Both the position numbers and the translations under genes were made by a program. This document shows, one piece after another, positions 8,678-17,758 of a DNA stretch of 64,000 bases (position 1 is the stretch's first letter; the number at the start of each line of letters is the position of its first letter). Source of the DNA: JAYFQF01 sp034927285. Its GTDB lineage: Bacteria; Bacillota; Peptococcia; DRI-13; UBA5745. The notes below the pieces were generated by a model. That model saw nothing but the letters and a program-made list of their open reading frames with translations, did not search any database and was not told the DNA's origin. The DNA lies in contig JAYFQF010000016.1 in assembly GCA_034927285.1 (NCBI GenBank), positions 1-64,000 of the forward strand, read 5' to 3'.

Positions 8678-10231
8678 TTATGCGGTTTGTTTTCCCACAA
8701 GTTTTTTTAAATAACTTTTCACGATTAATTCCGCCTCCGCCAATTCTTCTACTTTAAAAACCTTAAGCGCCGCAAAGTATATGCCCGCTCCTACCGCTCC
8801 GTCGATCAAAAGCAGTAAAAGTATTCCCATATTCCCTGCCGGCAGAACAAGGACAAGCGACCGGTTCAGGATCAGCACAATCGCCGCCATCAAACCGGAG
8901 GCCGCTATCATTTTAGCCAAATTCCCAAGCAGATGTTTGGCTCCAATATGGCCTATTTTTCTGTGCAGTGAATACAGTAAGGCCGCGCACCGAATATTAT
9001 TGGCAACAGACGTTGCTAAAGCCAAACCAATATAACCAAGGGGCTTAATGAAAATCAAATTCAACATGATATTGGTTATAATCCCGATGATATTGCAAAC
9101 CACAGCCGATTTACTGTCTCCTAAAGCATAAAACTGGCGGTTTGGTATCTCCGAGAGGCTTTGGCCTACGATACCCAGGGAATAAGCGGCCAGCACCAAA
9201 GCGGTAGTCTCAGTTGCGGGGGCATCAAAGGCGCCTCGCTCAAAAACAAGTTTTATTATGGGCTTTGCCAAAATCGCCATTGCCGCCGATATCGGTACCG
9301 CCAAGAGCAAAATGTAATTATTCGCTTTCGCCGCTGTTCGCTTAAAACTATGCAGACCGTTGTCGACCGACTGTTCAGCCAGTGTGGGAAAGGCTGCCGT
9401 TGCGATAGAGACAACAAAAAAAGTCAGAAAGAAAATACTCAGCTTATTTGCGTATTGGAAACTGGAAATCATCCCCTCGCCTAAAAGGGATGCAAAATTC
9501 CGGTCAACTAAAGCGTTTAGCTGGACGACCAGCTCTCCCCAAAACACCGGAATAGCCATTTTAAAAATTTCTCTATTTGAATCTTCCCGCCAGGCTATCT
9601 GCCGTGTATAACGGAACCCTTTCCTTTTGATCAGGTAGATTCCCCATATCGCCGGTAAAGCCAAAGAGAAAACATATCCCAAACCTAAAATATAAGTATT
9701 TCCGCGCCAAAGAGCAAACGAACCCATTATAATGATGTTTGCCGCTAAGGTGGTGGCCCCATTATAGAAGAAAATGCCCTCACCCTGAAGATAGGAGTTT
9801 GATAAGATTTTCCAGGTATACAAAAAGTAGGCAGGCAAAATAATCCTGGCTATCAATACAGTTGTATCTAATGCCTGGCCTTTAAATCCAATAGCAAAGA
9901 GCTGAACAATTCCCTGAGAAAAAAAGCAGACTACGATGGATAATCCGAAAATCATTAAACTTACGATATTCAAAATATTGCTGGTAAGAATCGAAATATC
10001 TTTTCCTTCTGTCTTGCTTTTTACTAACGCGGGCAAAAACGCCACTCCCACGGCCATCGTAATCGTACTAAAAATAGTAGCGATCATTCCCGTAGCGGTA
10101 ATATAGCTGTCTGCTACAAATGATGTACCTAAATAATAGGCCATGACCAACTCGCGAATAAAGCCGCTGATCTTTGTAAGAACTGAAAAAAGCAGCAGAA
10201 CAGAGGTAGCCCTCAAAATTTTGTTGTTCAT
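8678..10231 (-). CDS. MurJ/Wzx-like lipid-linked oligosaccharide flippase
   Basis: A 517-residue integral membrane protein with about 14 hydrophobic segments, of the MVIN/MurJ branch of the MOP superfamily (N-terminal SVLLFSVLTKISGFIRELVM and the middle PVFWGELVVQLNALVDRNFA are typical). It would flip undecaprenyl-linked repeat units, or possibly lipid II, across the cytoplasmic membrane. No other flippase is present in this locus, so it is the best candidate for the Wzx step. The ribosome binding site is weak (AGATGGTG). Confidence 0.85.
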   Translation of the reverse strand: MNNKILRATSVLLLFSVLTKISGFIRELVMAYYLGTSFVADSYITATGMIATIFSTITMAVGVAFLPALVKSKTEGKDISILTSNILNIVSLMIFGLSIVVCFFSQGIVQLFAIGFKGQALDTTVLIARIILPAYFLYTWKILSNSYLQGEGIFFYNGATTLAANIIIMGSFALWRGNTYILGLGYVFSLALPAIWGIYLIKRKGFRYTRQIAWREDSNREIFKMAIPVFWGELVVQLNALVDRNFASLLGEGMISSFQYANKLSIFFLTFFVVSIATAAFPTLAEQSVDNGLHSFKRTAAKANNYILLLAVPISAAMAILAKPIIKLVFERGAFDAPATETTALVLAAYSLGIVGQSLSEIPNRQFYALGDSKSAVVCNIIGIITNIMLNLIFIKPLGYIGLALATSVANNIRCAALLYSLHRKIGHIGAKHLLGNLAKMIAASGLMAAIVLILNRSLVLVLPAGNMGILLLLLIDGAVGAGIYFAALKVFKVEELAEAELIVKSYLKKLVGKQTA

Positions 10232-10316
10232 TATAACACCATCTAAAGTTCTTCCAGAGAAACATCAAATTGACACATAATACTCAAGCCCCTTGGCATC
10301 TTGATTTGGCCTAAGG

Positions 10317-11624
10317 TCAAAGGACTTCGATATTTTTGAAAGCCAAATTCTTTAAAGCATTTTTTGTATCAAAGATGAATTTTGCATCCTTCAGCATTGC
10401 AGAATAATCTATTTTGGTGTGTGCTGTCGTGATTAAAACCAAATCGGCATTCCGCGCAGCTTTTACCGGTTCTGAAGAGGAGTGCTTTATCATATCATTT
10501 ACTTTGCAATCCTTTACATAGGGATCATAATAGGTCACCTGCGCACCGGATTGCAGCAGCAGCTCAAAAATTTTAATTGCCGGACTTTCCCGGCAGTCGT
10601 CAATATCTTGCTTATAGGCCACTCCTAAAAGAAATATCTTGGCTCCGTTTAATGATTTTTGAAAACGGTTTAATATTTGGCTGGTCCGTTCGACACAATA
10701 CTCCGGCATTCTATCATTGATCATCATGGAGCTTTCAATCATCGAGGTATGGAATCCATATTCCCGTGCTTTCCAGGACAGATAATAGGGATCCAGGGGT
10801 ATACAATGCCCTCCCAATCCGGGGCCGGGGTAAAATGCCTGGAAGCCGTAGGGTTTCGTTTTTGCCGCCTCGATGACTTCCCAGATATCTACCCCCATCC
10901 GGTGGCATAAAATAGCCATTTCATTGATTAAGCCAATATTGATGTTTCTGTATGTATTCTCTAATAGCTTTTCCATCTCAGCCACTGTGGGTGAGGATAC
11001 TTCGTAAACCTCCCCTTCCAGCACAGCCCGATACATGGCCGCGATAACTTCCCGGGCCTCTGCCCCGATAGCGCCGATTACTTTGGGGGTGTTTTTGGTT
11101 TTATATAATTTGTTGCCCGGATCCACCCGTTCAGGAGAAAAGCCCAAATAGAAATCCTGTCCGCACTTTAAGCCGGAGCCTTCTTCTAAAATCGGCTTAA
11201 TTAGTTCTTCCGTGGTTCCCGGATAAGTCGTGGATTCCAAAACCACGATCGTCCTTTTTGTCATGTATCTGGCCACTTCCTCAGCGGAAGATTTCACACA
11301 GCTGATATCCGGCTGCTGATGGCGATCCAAAGGAGTCGGAACACATATGGCAACGAAATCCAGTTCTTTGATTCTGCTATAATCCGAAGAAGCGGAAAGC
11401 ATCCCGCTTTTAACCAGATCGCCCAATTCCGCATCGACAATATCGCCGATATAGTTTTTGCCCTCATTAACCATATCTACTTTGGATTTTTGGATATCGA
11501 AGCCCAAGGTTTTGAATCCTGCTTTGGCCTTTTCCACCGCCAAAGGCAGCCCCACATAGCCAAGACCTATGACACCTACTTTAATAAGTCTTTTCTCTAT
11601 TTTTTTTATCATATCATCTTTCAT
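10317..11624 (-). CDS. UDP-N-acetylhexosamine 6-dehydrogenase (WbpA/WecC-like)
   Basis: An NAD-dependent nucleotide-sugar dehydrogenase that oxidises C6 of a UDP-N-acetylhexosamine to a uronic acid. The 435-residue product has the dinucleotide-binding motif GLGYVGLP at 20-27, the conserved LESTTYPGTTEE near 129-140, and the catalytic-cysteine region GGHCIPLDPYYLSWKA with Cys274. I chose the ATG at 11624, which has AAGGA nine bases upstream, over a TTG three codons earlier. It overlaps the upstream glycosyltransferase by 11 bases. With the genes at 7583, 12760 and 13332 it completes a WbpABDE-like set. Confidence 0.9.
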   Translation of the reverse strand: MKDDMIKKIEKRLIKVGVIGLGYVGLPLAVEKAKAGFKTLGFDIQKSKVDMVNEGKNYIGDIVDAELGDLVKSGMLSASSDYSRIKELDFVAICVPTPLDRHQQPDISCVKSSAEEVARYMTKRTIVVLESTTYPGTTEELIKPILEEGSGLKCGQDFYLGFSPERVDPGNKLYKTKNTPKVIGAIGAEAREVIAAMYRAVLEGEVYEVSSPTVAEMEKLLENTYRNINIGLINEMAILCHRMGVDIWEVIEAAKTKPYGFQAFYPGPGLGGHCIPLDPYYLSWKAREYGFHTSMIESSMMINDRMPEYCVERTSQILNRFQKSLNGAKIFLLGVAYKQDIDDCRESPAIKIFELLLQSGAQVTYYDPYVKDCKVNDMIKHSSSEPVKAARNADLVLITTAHTKIDYSAMLKDAKFIFDTKNALKNLAFKNIEVL

Positions 11625-12747
11625 TTTCCACAATCCTTTTATATAATTCTAATAATCTATTTTCTTCCGTTGACCAGTTAAATTCGGTAAGGAATGCCTT
11701 TTTCGCCCTCTCTCCCATAGCTTGCGCAATCTCTGGATTATTTTTTAAGTATTCCAGTGCTTTTGTTAATTCATTTATGTCGTCAGGCGTAACTGTAATA
11801 GCGCAATTATACTTTTTCACCAAATTCTTTTCAACATAAGATGACATACTAATCACTATCGGCAAACCCGCCGCCATATATTCGTAGACTTTTGTTGCAA
11901 AAGTATCACCTTTATTATACTGTCCTATATTTAATAATGTTGATACGCCAATATCTGCTTCGGCCAATATATGATATATTTCCTCTCTCGGTATCTCGCC
12001 ATAATATTTCACACTTTTCCACTCGTTCGTATCTTTAACTTCATCATAAAATTGGGGAGGGGAGAATTCTCCAGCCAAAATCACCGAAACTCCTGCTTTA
12101 GCTGCAGCTTTAACAAAAAAAGAAACGCCCCGAGCATAAGTCAGCGATCCCACATAACAAGCCTTAATCCCTTGATTTGGAAATAATTTGTTTTTTATTA
12201 ATGCAATTTCGTTACTAAACTCTACACTTGGCGCGTTGCCAACAATCACCGTCAACCGGCACCTTTGATCAAAAAAATTTTTCCCTTCCATAGTACAGGG
12301 GATTATAACTGCATCCAGCCTTTTACATACATAAGTTTCATAATTTCTATATAATATTCCTATCAGGTTTCTTAAGCATCGGGGTATCCACTGTTTTGTT
12401 TTAATTTGTTCACTATAATCTTCATGGCTGTCAAATATTACCTTTTTACCTTTTCTTTTTAATTTAAGGCCCCACGGCAATAATTCCGGATCATGAAAAT
12501 GATAAATATCCGCATCTATTGCAAGAGCTGTTTTATATACCTTCCTTGCAGTAAATAATATCCTTTTTATTCTATTAGAAGGGGCAGCGTCAATGCCAAC
12601 AATATTTACACCACATTTTATCTGGCTTTGGCCTTGAATAACTAAGAAAGTTTCATACCCGGCTTTTGCCAAAGAACAACACTCTCTATGAAATATCCTA
12701 CCGTCAAACATTAGATGAACACTACTCATATGACAGACTTTTACCAT
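11614..12747 (-). CDS. GT4-family glycosyltransferase
   Basis: A 377-residue retaining glycosyltransferase with a GT-B double Rossmann layout. The N-terminal acceptor domain starts MVKVCHMSSVHLMFDGRIFH. The C-terminal donor domain shows GEIPREEIYHILAEADIGVS and KVYEYMAAGLPIVIS, the usual nucleotide-sugar-binding region with the E-x7-E-like pattern. It is soluble or peripheral at the inner membrane face and would add one sugar to the lipid-linked oligosaccharide. Start supported by a GGAG site seven bases upstream. The donor and linkage cannot be predicted. Confidence 0.85.
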   Translation of the reverse strand: MVKVCHMSSVHLMFDGRIFHRECCSLAKAGYETFLVIQGQSQIKCGVNIVGIDAAPSNRIKRILFTARKVYKTALAIDADIYHFHDPELLPWGLKLKRKGKKVIFDSHEDYSEQIKTKQWIPRCLRNLIGILYRNYETYVCKRLDAVIIPCTMEGKNFFDQRCRLTVIVGNAPSVEFSNEIALIKNKLFPNQGIKACYVGSLTYARGVSFFVKAAAKAGVSVILAGEFSPPQFYDEVKDTNEWKSVKYYGEIPREEIYHILAEADIGVSTLLNIGQYNKGDTFATKVYEYMAAGLPIVISMSSYVEKNLVKKYNCAITVTPDDINELTKALEYLKNNPEIAQAMGERAKKAFLTEFNWSTEENRLLELYKRIVENER

Positions 12748-12759
12748 CTTTTCACTCCA

Positions 12760-13332
12760 CTATCCTTCAACAATCTTGGTATTACATAGATCATATGCTT
12801 TTCCGCATAAATTGCATACAGCATTATTGTTTATAAAATGGAGTTGCTCACCGCATTTACAAACATATCCTTTGATTTTTGCAGGATTGCCATATACCAT
12901 CGCGTAATCCGGAACATCTTTAGTTATTACAGCCCCTGCCCCAATTAATGCATATTTTCCGATTTGATTTCCACAAACAATTGTTGCATTGGCGCCTATA
13001 CTCGCCCCTTGCTTAATAACGGTTTTTTTGTATTCGTTCTTTCGTTCAATAAACGCCCTAGGATTAATTACATTCGTAAATACGCAGGAAGGGCCGAGGA
13101 AAACATCATCTTCACAGATCACTCCTGTGTAAACAGAAACATTATTTTGTATTTTAACTCCATTCCCCAAAATAACCCCAGGAGATATTACGACATTTTG
13201 ACCAATATTACAATTGCGACCGATCCTGGCATCTTTCATAACATGTGAAAAATGCCAGATCTTTGTCCCTTGTCCAATTTCGCAGCCTTCATCAATATAA
13301 CTGGATTCATGAACAAAAAATTCTTTTTCCAT
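12760..13332 (-). CDS. UDP-amino-sugar N-acetyltransferase (WbpD/WlbB-like, LbH fold)
   Basis: A 190-residue left-handed beta-helix acetyltransferase. It shows hexapeptide repeats from about residue 12 to 150 and the signature IGQGTKIWHFSHVM near the N-terminus, as in WbpD/WlbB, which acetylate the 3-amino group of UDP-GlcNAc3NA. The C-terminus adds a probable zinc ribbon (CKCG and CNLCGKAYDLC). The start is the ATG at 13332, which overlaps the stop of the aminotransferase by one base (TAATG) and has GGAGG about ten bases upstream; longer readings run into the upstream gene. The tight coupling to the aminotransferase fits consecutive pathway steps. Confidence 0.88.
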   Translation of the reverse strand: MEKEFFVHESSYIDEGCEIGQGTKIWHFSHVMKDARIGRNCNIGQNVVISPGVILGNGVKIQNNVSVYTGVICEDDVFLGPSCVFTNVINPRAFIERKNEYKKTVIKQGASIGANATIVCGNQIGKYALIGAGAVITKDVPDYAMVYGNPAKIKGYVCKCGEQLHFINNNAVCNLCGKAYDLCNTKIVEG

Positions 13333-14462
13333 TATTCTATTGCCTCCAAAACCGACTGAATAACAATATCCTGATCTCCCCTTGTCAAATAAGGATGCAT
13401 GGGCAAGGAGAAGGTCCGGAGGCAATAATTATTGGCGGTTTCATATATCTCCCCATAAGAGGCATAAGACGAGAATACAGGTAATTTATGTTGGGGCGTA
13501 GGGTAATAAATCATATTGGGAATATTTCTTCCCGTTAAAAATTCGATTATCCTATTACGTTGTTCATTATGTTCAGCTAGTAAGGTGTATTGCGCGTAAA
13601 CAGAAGTATTGCCACTATTAATATGCGGAACAGTGAGTGATTGCTTAAAGGCCTGATTATATCTTGCCGCGACCTTTTGGCGCAGATCGATCTCCCTTTC
13701 TCGGAAAGCCTCAAACTTGGCCAGAAGGATAGCCGCCTGGATAGTATCCAGCCTTGAATTCAATCCAATCCGCACATTATCATATTTTCCTTTTGGTCCT
13801 TTGCCGTGTATCCTCAGTGATTTACATAAGCCTGCAATGTTATCGTCATTGGTAAATATTGCTCCTCCATCGCCATAACAACCCAAGGGTTTAGCGGGAA
13901 AAAAAGAGGTGATCGCAGCGTTGCCAAAAGAAGCGGCTTTACGCCCCTGGTCGCTTGCGCCAAAACTTTGAGCAGCATCTTCAATTAATAGCAGGTTATA
14001 CTTGCGGCATATCCATGATAACGTCTCATAATCCGCTAAATTTCCCAGGAAGTCTACAGCTACCACTGCTTTAAGATTTAATCTCCCTTCCTGTGTTACG
14101 GCTTCTATTTGTCTTTCCAGACTCTCAGTTGAGATATTATAGGAGATGGGATCTATATCGCAAAAAACCGGTGTAGCGCCCAACATACATGCCGGCTCGA
14201 CACTGGAAATAAACGTGACGTCCGGGCAAAATACGGCGTCCCCTTGGCCGATTCCATACGCCATGTAAATCATTTGTAACGCGTCTGTTCCATTTGCGCA
14301 AGTAATACAATGTTTAGTTCCCACATATGCCGAAAGCTCCCGCTCTAATTCGTCAACCTCCGGCCCCATGATGAATTTACCATGATTAAGGACCTTTTGA
14401 ATATTATTATCTATTTTTGCTTTTAGCGATTCATATTGCGCCTGCAAATCGATAAACTGCAT
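13332..14462 (-). CDS. DegT/DnrJ/EryC1 sugar aminotransferase (WbpE/WlbC-like)
   Basis: A PLP-dependent sugar aminotransferase of 376 residues. The N-terminus MQFIDLQAQYESLK and the segment HCITCANGTDALQM are typical of WbpE/WlbC. EDAAQSFGA lies near 161-169, and the PLP-binding lysine is Lys191 in FFPAKPLGCYGDGG. It would aminate the 3-keto intermediate made by the oxidoreductase at 7583. The ATG start has GGGGGAG upstream, and the stop is shared with the next start. Confidence 0.9.
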   Translation of the reverse strand: MQFIDLQAQYESLKAKIDNNIQKVLNHGKFIMGPEVDELERELSAYVGTKHCITCANGTDALQMIYMAYGIGQGDAVFCPDVTFISSVEPACMLGATPVFCDIDPISYNISTESLERQIEAVTQEGRLNLKAVVAVDFLGNLADYETLSWICRKYNLLLIEDAAQSFGASDQGRKAASFGNAAITSFFPAKPLGCYGDGGAIFTNDDNIAGLCKSLRIHGKGPKGKYDNVRIGLNSRLDTIQAAILLAKFEAFREREIDLRQKVAARYNQAFKQSLTVPHINSGNTSVYAQYTLLAEHNEQRNRIIEFLTGRNIPNMIYYPTPQHKLPVFSSYASYGEIYETANNYCLRTFSLPMHPYLTRGDQDIVIQSVLEAIE

Positions 14463-14490
14463 GCTTACTCCCCCACATCTTTAGCATTAA

Positions 14491-15207
14491 CTATTCTTGA
14501 AATAGTTTAATATTATTTCGCAAAGCGTTATCGGCTATTTTTTCTACAGCCATATCTCTCACCTGTTTTTGTATTATTTCTTTGGAAGTATCTTTTACCC
14601 GCCACCAAAGCGGATGGGTTAAAAGTTGGATAGAGGCTCCATTTTCTATCGCGTTAAAAAGCCTCTCTTCTTCCCAAAACTTTCGTCTGTTGCTATCTGA
14701 AATATAAGCCATCTCTTTAAAAAAAGATGTTTCGTAGGCATTAATCAAGCCATCAATTTCAATAGCCGGATTCTCCAAAAATTTTGCCGGCCGATGGAAG
14801 GAAAACACAGGATCAAGCGGAAGATATTCTTGATAAAAATCAAACATTTTTTTTATATTTATAATCATTTCATCCTGATCAGAAAACATAGTGCCATCAA
14901 TGTGTAGTCCTATGATTCCTCCTAAATTGCGAATCCCTGATATTATATCTAATATTTGTTTACTTAAAATATTATAAAAATCATTATTCGGCTGGATAAA
15001 CCAAGTAGAAAAGGCTCCTAGCTGTGATTCAATTTCTGCCATATTAAGAGAATTATAAATATCTATATCTATATCATGACGTAGAATAACCCTCTTAATC
15101 GTGCAATCTCTATCAAATGAAGAAAACGAATAGCCCTCTTTTATTAAAAAAGCAAGAAGGTCTCTATAATAATTAAAACTGAATTCACCATTTAAAATTT
15201 CATGCAT
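14491..15207 (-). CDS. Polysaccharide-deacetylase-like protein (NodB superfamily, divergent)
   Basis: A 238-residue protein without a signal peptide. RHDIDIDIYNS (about 44-54) resembles the first NodB metal-binding motif, FSFHRPAKF (about 137-145) resembles the His/Arg-containing strand, and LLTHPLWW (about 197-204) resembles the C-terminal motif. The fold assignment is therefore likely but the reaction is unclear; being cytosolic, it may act on a precursor rather than on finished polymer. It overlaps the transketolase C-subunit gene by 16 bases and has GAGGG seven bases before its ATG, so it is probably translationally coupled to that cassette. Confidence 0.65.
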   Translation of the reverse strand: MHEILNGEFSFNYYRDLLAFLIKEGYSFSSFDRDCTIKRVILRHDIDIDIYNSLNMAEIESQLGAFSTWFIQPNNDFYNILSKQILDIISGIRNLGGIIGLHIDGTMFSDQDEMIINIKKMFDFYQEYLPLDPVFSFHRPAKFLENPAIEIDGLINAYETSFFKEMAYISDSNRRKFWEEERLFNAIENGASIQLLTHPLWWRVKDTSKEIIQKQVRDMAVEKIADNALRNNIKLFQE

Positions 15208-16160
15208 TCAATTACCCTCTTATATATTTTATCAGAATTCAATCCATGCTGCTCTAGTAAATAATTATAATCGCCCGCTTCAGAGAAGCAATCATTAATT
15301 CCTAATCTTAATAAGCGAGGTTTCTCGTTTTTTAACGAAATATACTCAGCCACCGTACTGCCTAAACCGCCGATTATGCTATGTTCCTCAATTGTAACAA
15401 GCAGCTTCACCTTCAAAAGGCGGTCGATTATCTCTGTATCCAAGGGCTTTATTGTGTGCATATCAACTACACTGGCTGTTATGCCCTGCTCACTTAATTC
15501 CCCTGCCACGTCAAGGCCGACCTTGACCATTGTGCCATTAGCGATAATGCCAATATCCTTTCCTTCTCTCAAAAGAACTCCTTTTCCTATCGTGAAGTCA
15601 TAGTCCTCCGTATAAATGACCGGTAAATTAGCAATCCCACTTAATCGCAGGTAAACCGGACCTTCATAACGCATTGCCGCATTCACACACTTTATTACTT
15701 CCGCTCCGTCAGCCGGCGCCAGAATAGTCATGCCGGGGATTTCTCTGGCCAAAGCAATATCCTCAATCGCATAATGGGTATTTCCGAAAAAGCTCATTCC
15801 CAATCCGCCGGTTAAGCCGGCAACCTTCACATTTAAACCCATGTAACCAACCACCGATCTTAAGTAATCCATGGCTCTCATGGTAGCAAACGTAGCAAAT
15901 GTGCTGGCAAAGGGAATAAATCCATCCATGGCAAGTCCGGCCGCGATCCCAAGCATATTCTGCTCAGCAATGCCGGTACTGAAATAGCGTTCCGGATAAG
16001 TTGCCTTAAACCGGTCTAAGCCAGACGTATTACATAAATCCGCCGACAAACAGACCAGTCGTTCTTCTTCTTTAGCCAGATCTAAAATCGCTGCTCCATA
16101 AGTTCCTCTCATGCCCAGCATAGACCATAATCTGCAATTCTTTTTATTGATTTCCATCAT
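15192..16160 (-). CDS. Transketolase-like enzyme, C-terminal subunit
   Basis: A 322-residue protein with the pyrimidine-binding domain of a thiamine-diphosphate transketolase, including FSTGIAEQNMLGIAAGLA with the cofactor-activating Glu66, followed by the C-terminal transketolase domain. The partner N-subunit is encoded directly upstream. I place the start at the first of two ATGs at 16160, one base after the partner's stop, with GGGAG upstream; a longer reading to 16208 would overlap the partner. It should transfer two-carbon ketol units. Its position after LuxC-like and SDR genes suggests a dedicated substrate rather than the pentose phosphate pathway. Confidence 0.87.
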   Translation of the reverse strand: MMEINKKNCRLWSMLGMRGTYGAAILDLAKEEERLVCLSADLCNTSGLDRFKATYPERYFSTGIAEQNMLGIAAGLAMDGFIPFASTFATFATMRAMDYLRSVVGYMGLNVKVAGLTGGLGMSFFGNTHYAIEDIALAREIPGMTILAPADGAEVIKCVNAAMRYEGPVYLRLSGIANLPVIYTEDYDFTIGKGVLLREGKDIGIIANGTMVKVGLDVAGELSEQGITASVVDMHTIKPLDTEIIDRLLKVKLLVTIEEHSIIGGLGSTVAEYISLKNEKPRLLRLGINDCFSEAGDYNYLLEQHGLNSDKIYKRVIECMKF

Positions 16161-16161
16161 C

Positions 16162-16992
16162 TTATTCTGCTCCCAACTCCTGCAGAGCTTGCAGATATTG
16201 TTTTTCATTTAATGTGGAATGATGCCATTCCCGGAGGTTTTCCATAAAAGAAATTCCTTTGCCTTTCACCGTATTTGCAATGACTACTTTAGGGCTGTCG
16301 CATCTCTTTTCCAGGGTCTGGACCAAATCTTCTATTTTATGTCCGTCAACCACTTCAACGTCCCAACCAAAACCACGCCAGATATTTTCTAACGGTGCAG
16401 TATGAAATACTTCGTCGCATCTGCCGTCGCTTTGCAAACCGTTGCGATCAACAATTACAATTAAATTATTCAAGCCATAATGGACGGCGCTCATCGCAGC
16501 CTCCCATACGGCGCCTTCATTGCATTCGCCATCCCCTACCAGGGTATATATCTTGTTCCTTCGTTTATCTATTTTTGCGGCTAAAGCCAACCCCACAGCT
16601 ACCGATATTCCCGTCCCCAGGCTTCCGCCGCTGCACTCTATTCCATACTGGAGGTTTCTTACCGGATGCCCCGGAAAAGGTCCGCCGTTGTCTTCAAAGC
16701 TGAATAGTTCTTCTCGGGAAATCAGCCCCGCTTCGTATAATGCCGTGTAATAGGCTAAGGTTCCATGACCTTTGCTTAAGACAAACCTGTCGCGTTCCGG
16801 ATCATCCCTCTTTTCAGGATTAAGAGATAAGATTTTACCATATAAAACAGCTAAGATCTCTATGGGCGATAGGCCTCCACCTAAATGGGCGCCATTTTCT
16901 CCTGCTTTGTAGGCCAACTTGATCGCATTGATTCTCATTTGCTTCGCCATATTTTGCAGCTGACCAAAATTTTTATTATTCGCGGTTTTCAA
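16162..16992 (-). CDS. Transketolase-like enzyme, N-terminal subunit
   Basis: A 276-residue subunit carrying the diphosphate-binding half of a split transketolase. It shows LSKGHGTLAYYTALYEAG near 72-89 and the thiamine-diphosphate motif GDG (153-155) followed by NN (175-176). The start is a TTG at 16992: GGAGGA sits seven bases upstream inside the last codons of the preceding SDR gene, whose TAG ends one base before. The longer reading to 17010 would lack a ribosome binding site. Split transketolases occur in many Bacillota, often in special pathways. Confidence 0.88.
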   Translation of the reverse strand: MKTANNKNFGQLQNMAKQMRINAIKLAYKAGENGAHLGGGLSPIEILAVLYGKILSLNPEKRDDPERDRFVLSKGHGTLAYYTALYEAGLISREELFSFEDNGGPFPGHPVRNLQYGIECSGGSLGTGISVAVGLALAAKIDKRRNKIYTLVGDGECNEGAVWEAAMSAVHYGLNNLIVIVDRNGLQSDGRCDEVFHTAPLENIWRGFGWDVEVVDGHKIEDLVQTLEKRCDSPKVVIANTVKGKGISFMENLREWHHSTLNEKQYLQALQELGAE

Positions 16993-16993
16993 T

Positions 16994-17740
16994 CTACATT
17001 CCTCCATCAATCCGGATTACTTGACCGCTTATATACTGTGCATGATCTGATACTAAAAAAGCAATTAAATCCGCTACTTCGGAGCTTTGCCCGCTGCGGC
17101 CTGCTTTGCATTTTAATACAACATTATTCCTTGCCGCTTCGCTTAGCCCATTAACCATATCTGTATCAATAAGTCCCGGAGCTACGGCATTAACCCTAAT
17201 TCCATGGGGAGTCAGCTCCGCAGCCATTGATTTTGTAGCGAAAAGCAATGCCGCCTTACTTGAACCATAGGCCATATTGCCAGCCACCATATCGATAGCT
17301 CCAATAGAGGCCAGATTGATGATACTTCCCTTCTTTTGCCGCAGCATTGCTTTTACTATATATTGGCATAATTGGATTTGCGCAAAAAAATTCACCTCAA
17401 ACATACAGCTGAAGGTATCCATCGATAGCATTTGGAAAGGCGCTTCTTTGTGATTTATGCCAGCAATATTGACTAAAGCGTCAATCTTCCTTTTTTCACT
17501 TAAAACCTTTCCTGCTCCTTCTTTTATTTCAGAGCGGCTGTTCATATCTATATATACCGGCTTGATCCATACATTTTCTCTTGCGGCAAGTTCCTTCATC
17601 TCTGCCTCAAACTCTTTATCCGGCTTTCGCGCGCAGGCCCAAATATTCGCTCCTTCTTTTGCGAACGTTTCAACCGTAGCCCTGCCGATTCCCCTTCTCG
17701 CGCCGGTAATGATTACGTTTTTCCCTTTCAGCAGTTCCAT
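16994..17740 (-). CDS. Short-chain dehydrogenase/reductase (third of three paralogs)
   Basis: A 248-residue classical SDR. The cofactor loop TGARRGIG is at 12-19, NIAG at 91-94, and the catalytic Ser145, Tyr158 and Lys162 (YGSSK) are all present; it ends with the typical SGQVIRIDGGM. It is clearly paralogous to the next two upstream genes, sharing for example ANIWACARK and the LLKGKN start. The residues fit NADP(H)-dependent reduction of a keto or acyl group, or sugar oxidation. It is one member of the ACP/LuxE/LuxC/transketolase cassette. Confidence 0.88.
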   Translation of the reverse strand: MELLKGKNVIITGARRGIGRATVETFAKEGANIWACARKPDKEFEAEMKELAARENVWIKPVYIDMNSRSEIKEGAGKVLSEKRKIDALVNIAGINHKEAPFQMLSMDTFSCMFEVNFFAQIQLCQYIVKAMLRQKKGSIINLASIGAIDMVAGNMAYGSSKAALLFATKSMAAELTPHGIRVNAVAPGLIDTDMVNGLSEAARNNVVLKCKAGRSGQSSEVADLIAFLVSDHAQYISGQVIRIDGGM

Positions 17741-17758
17741 GGCCGATCCTCCATATGC

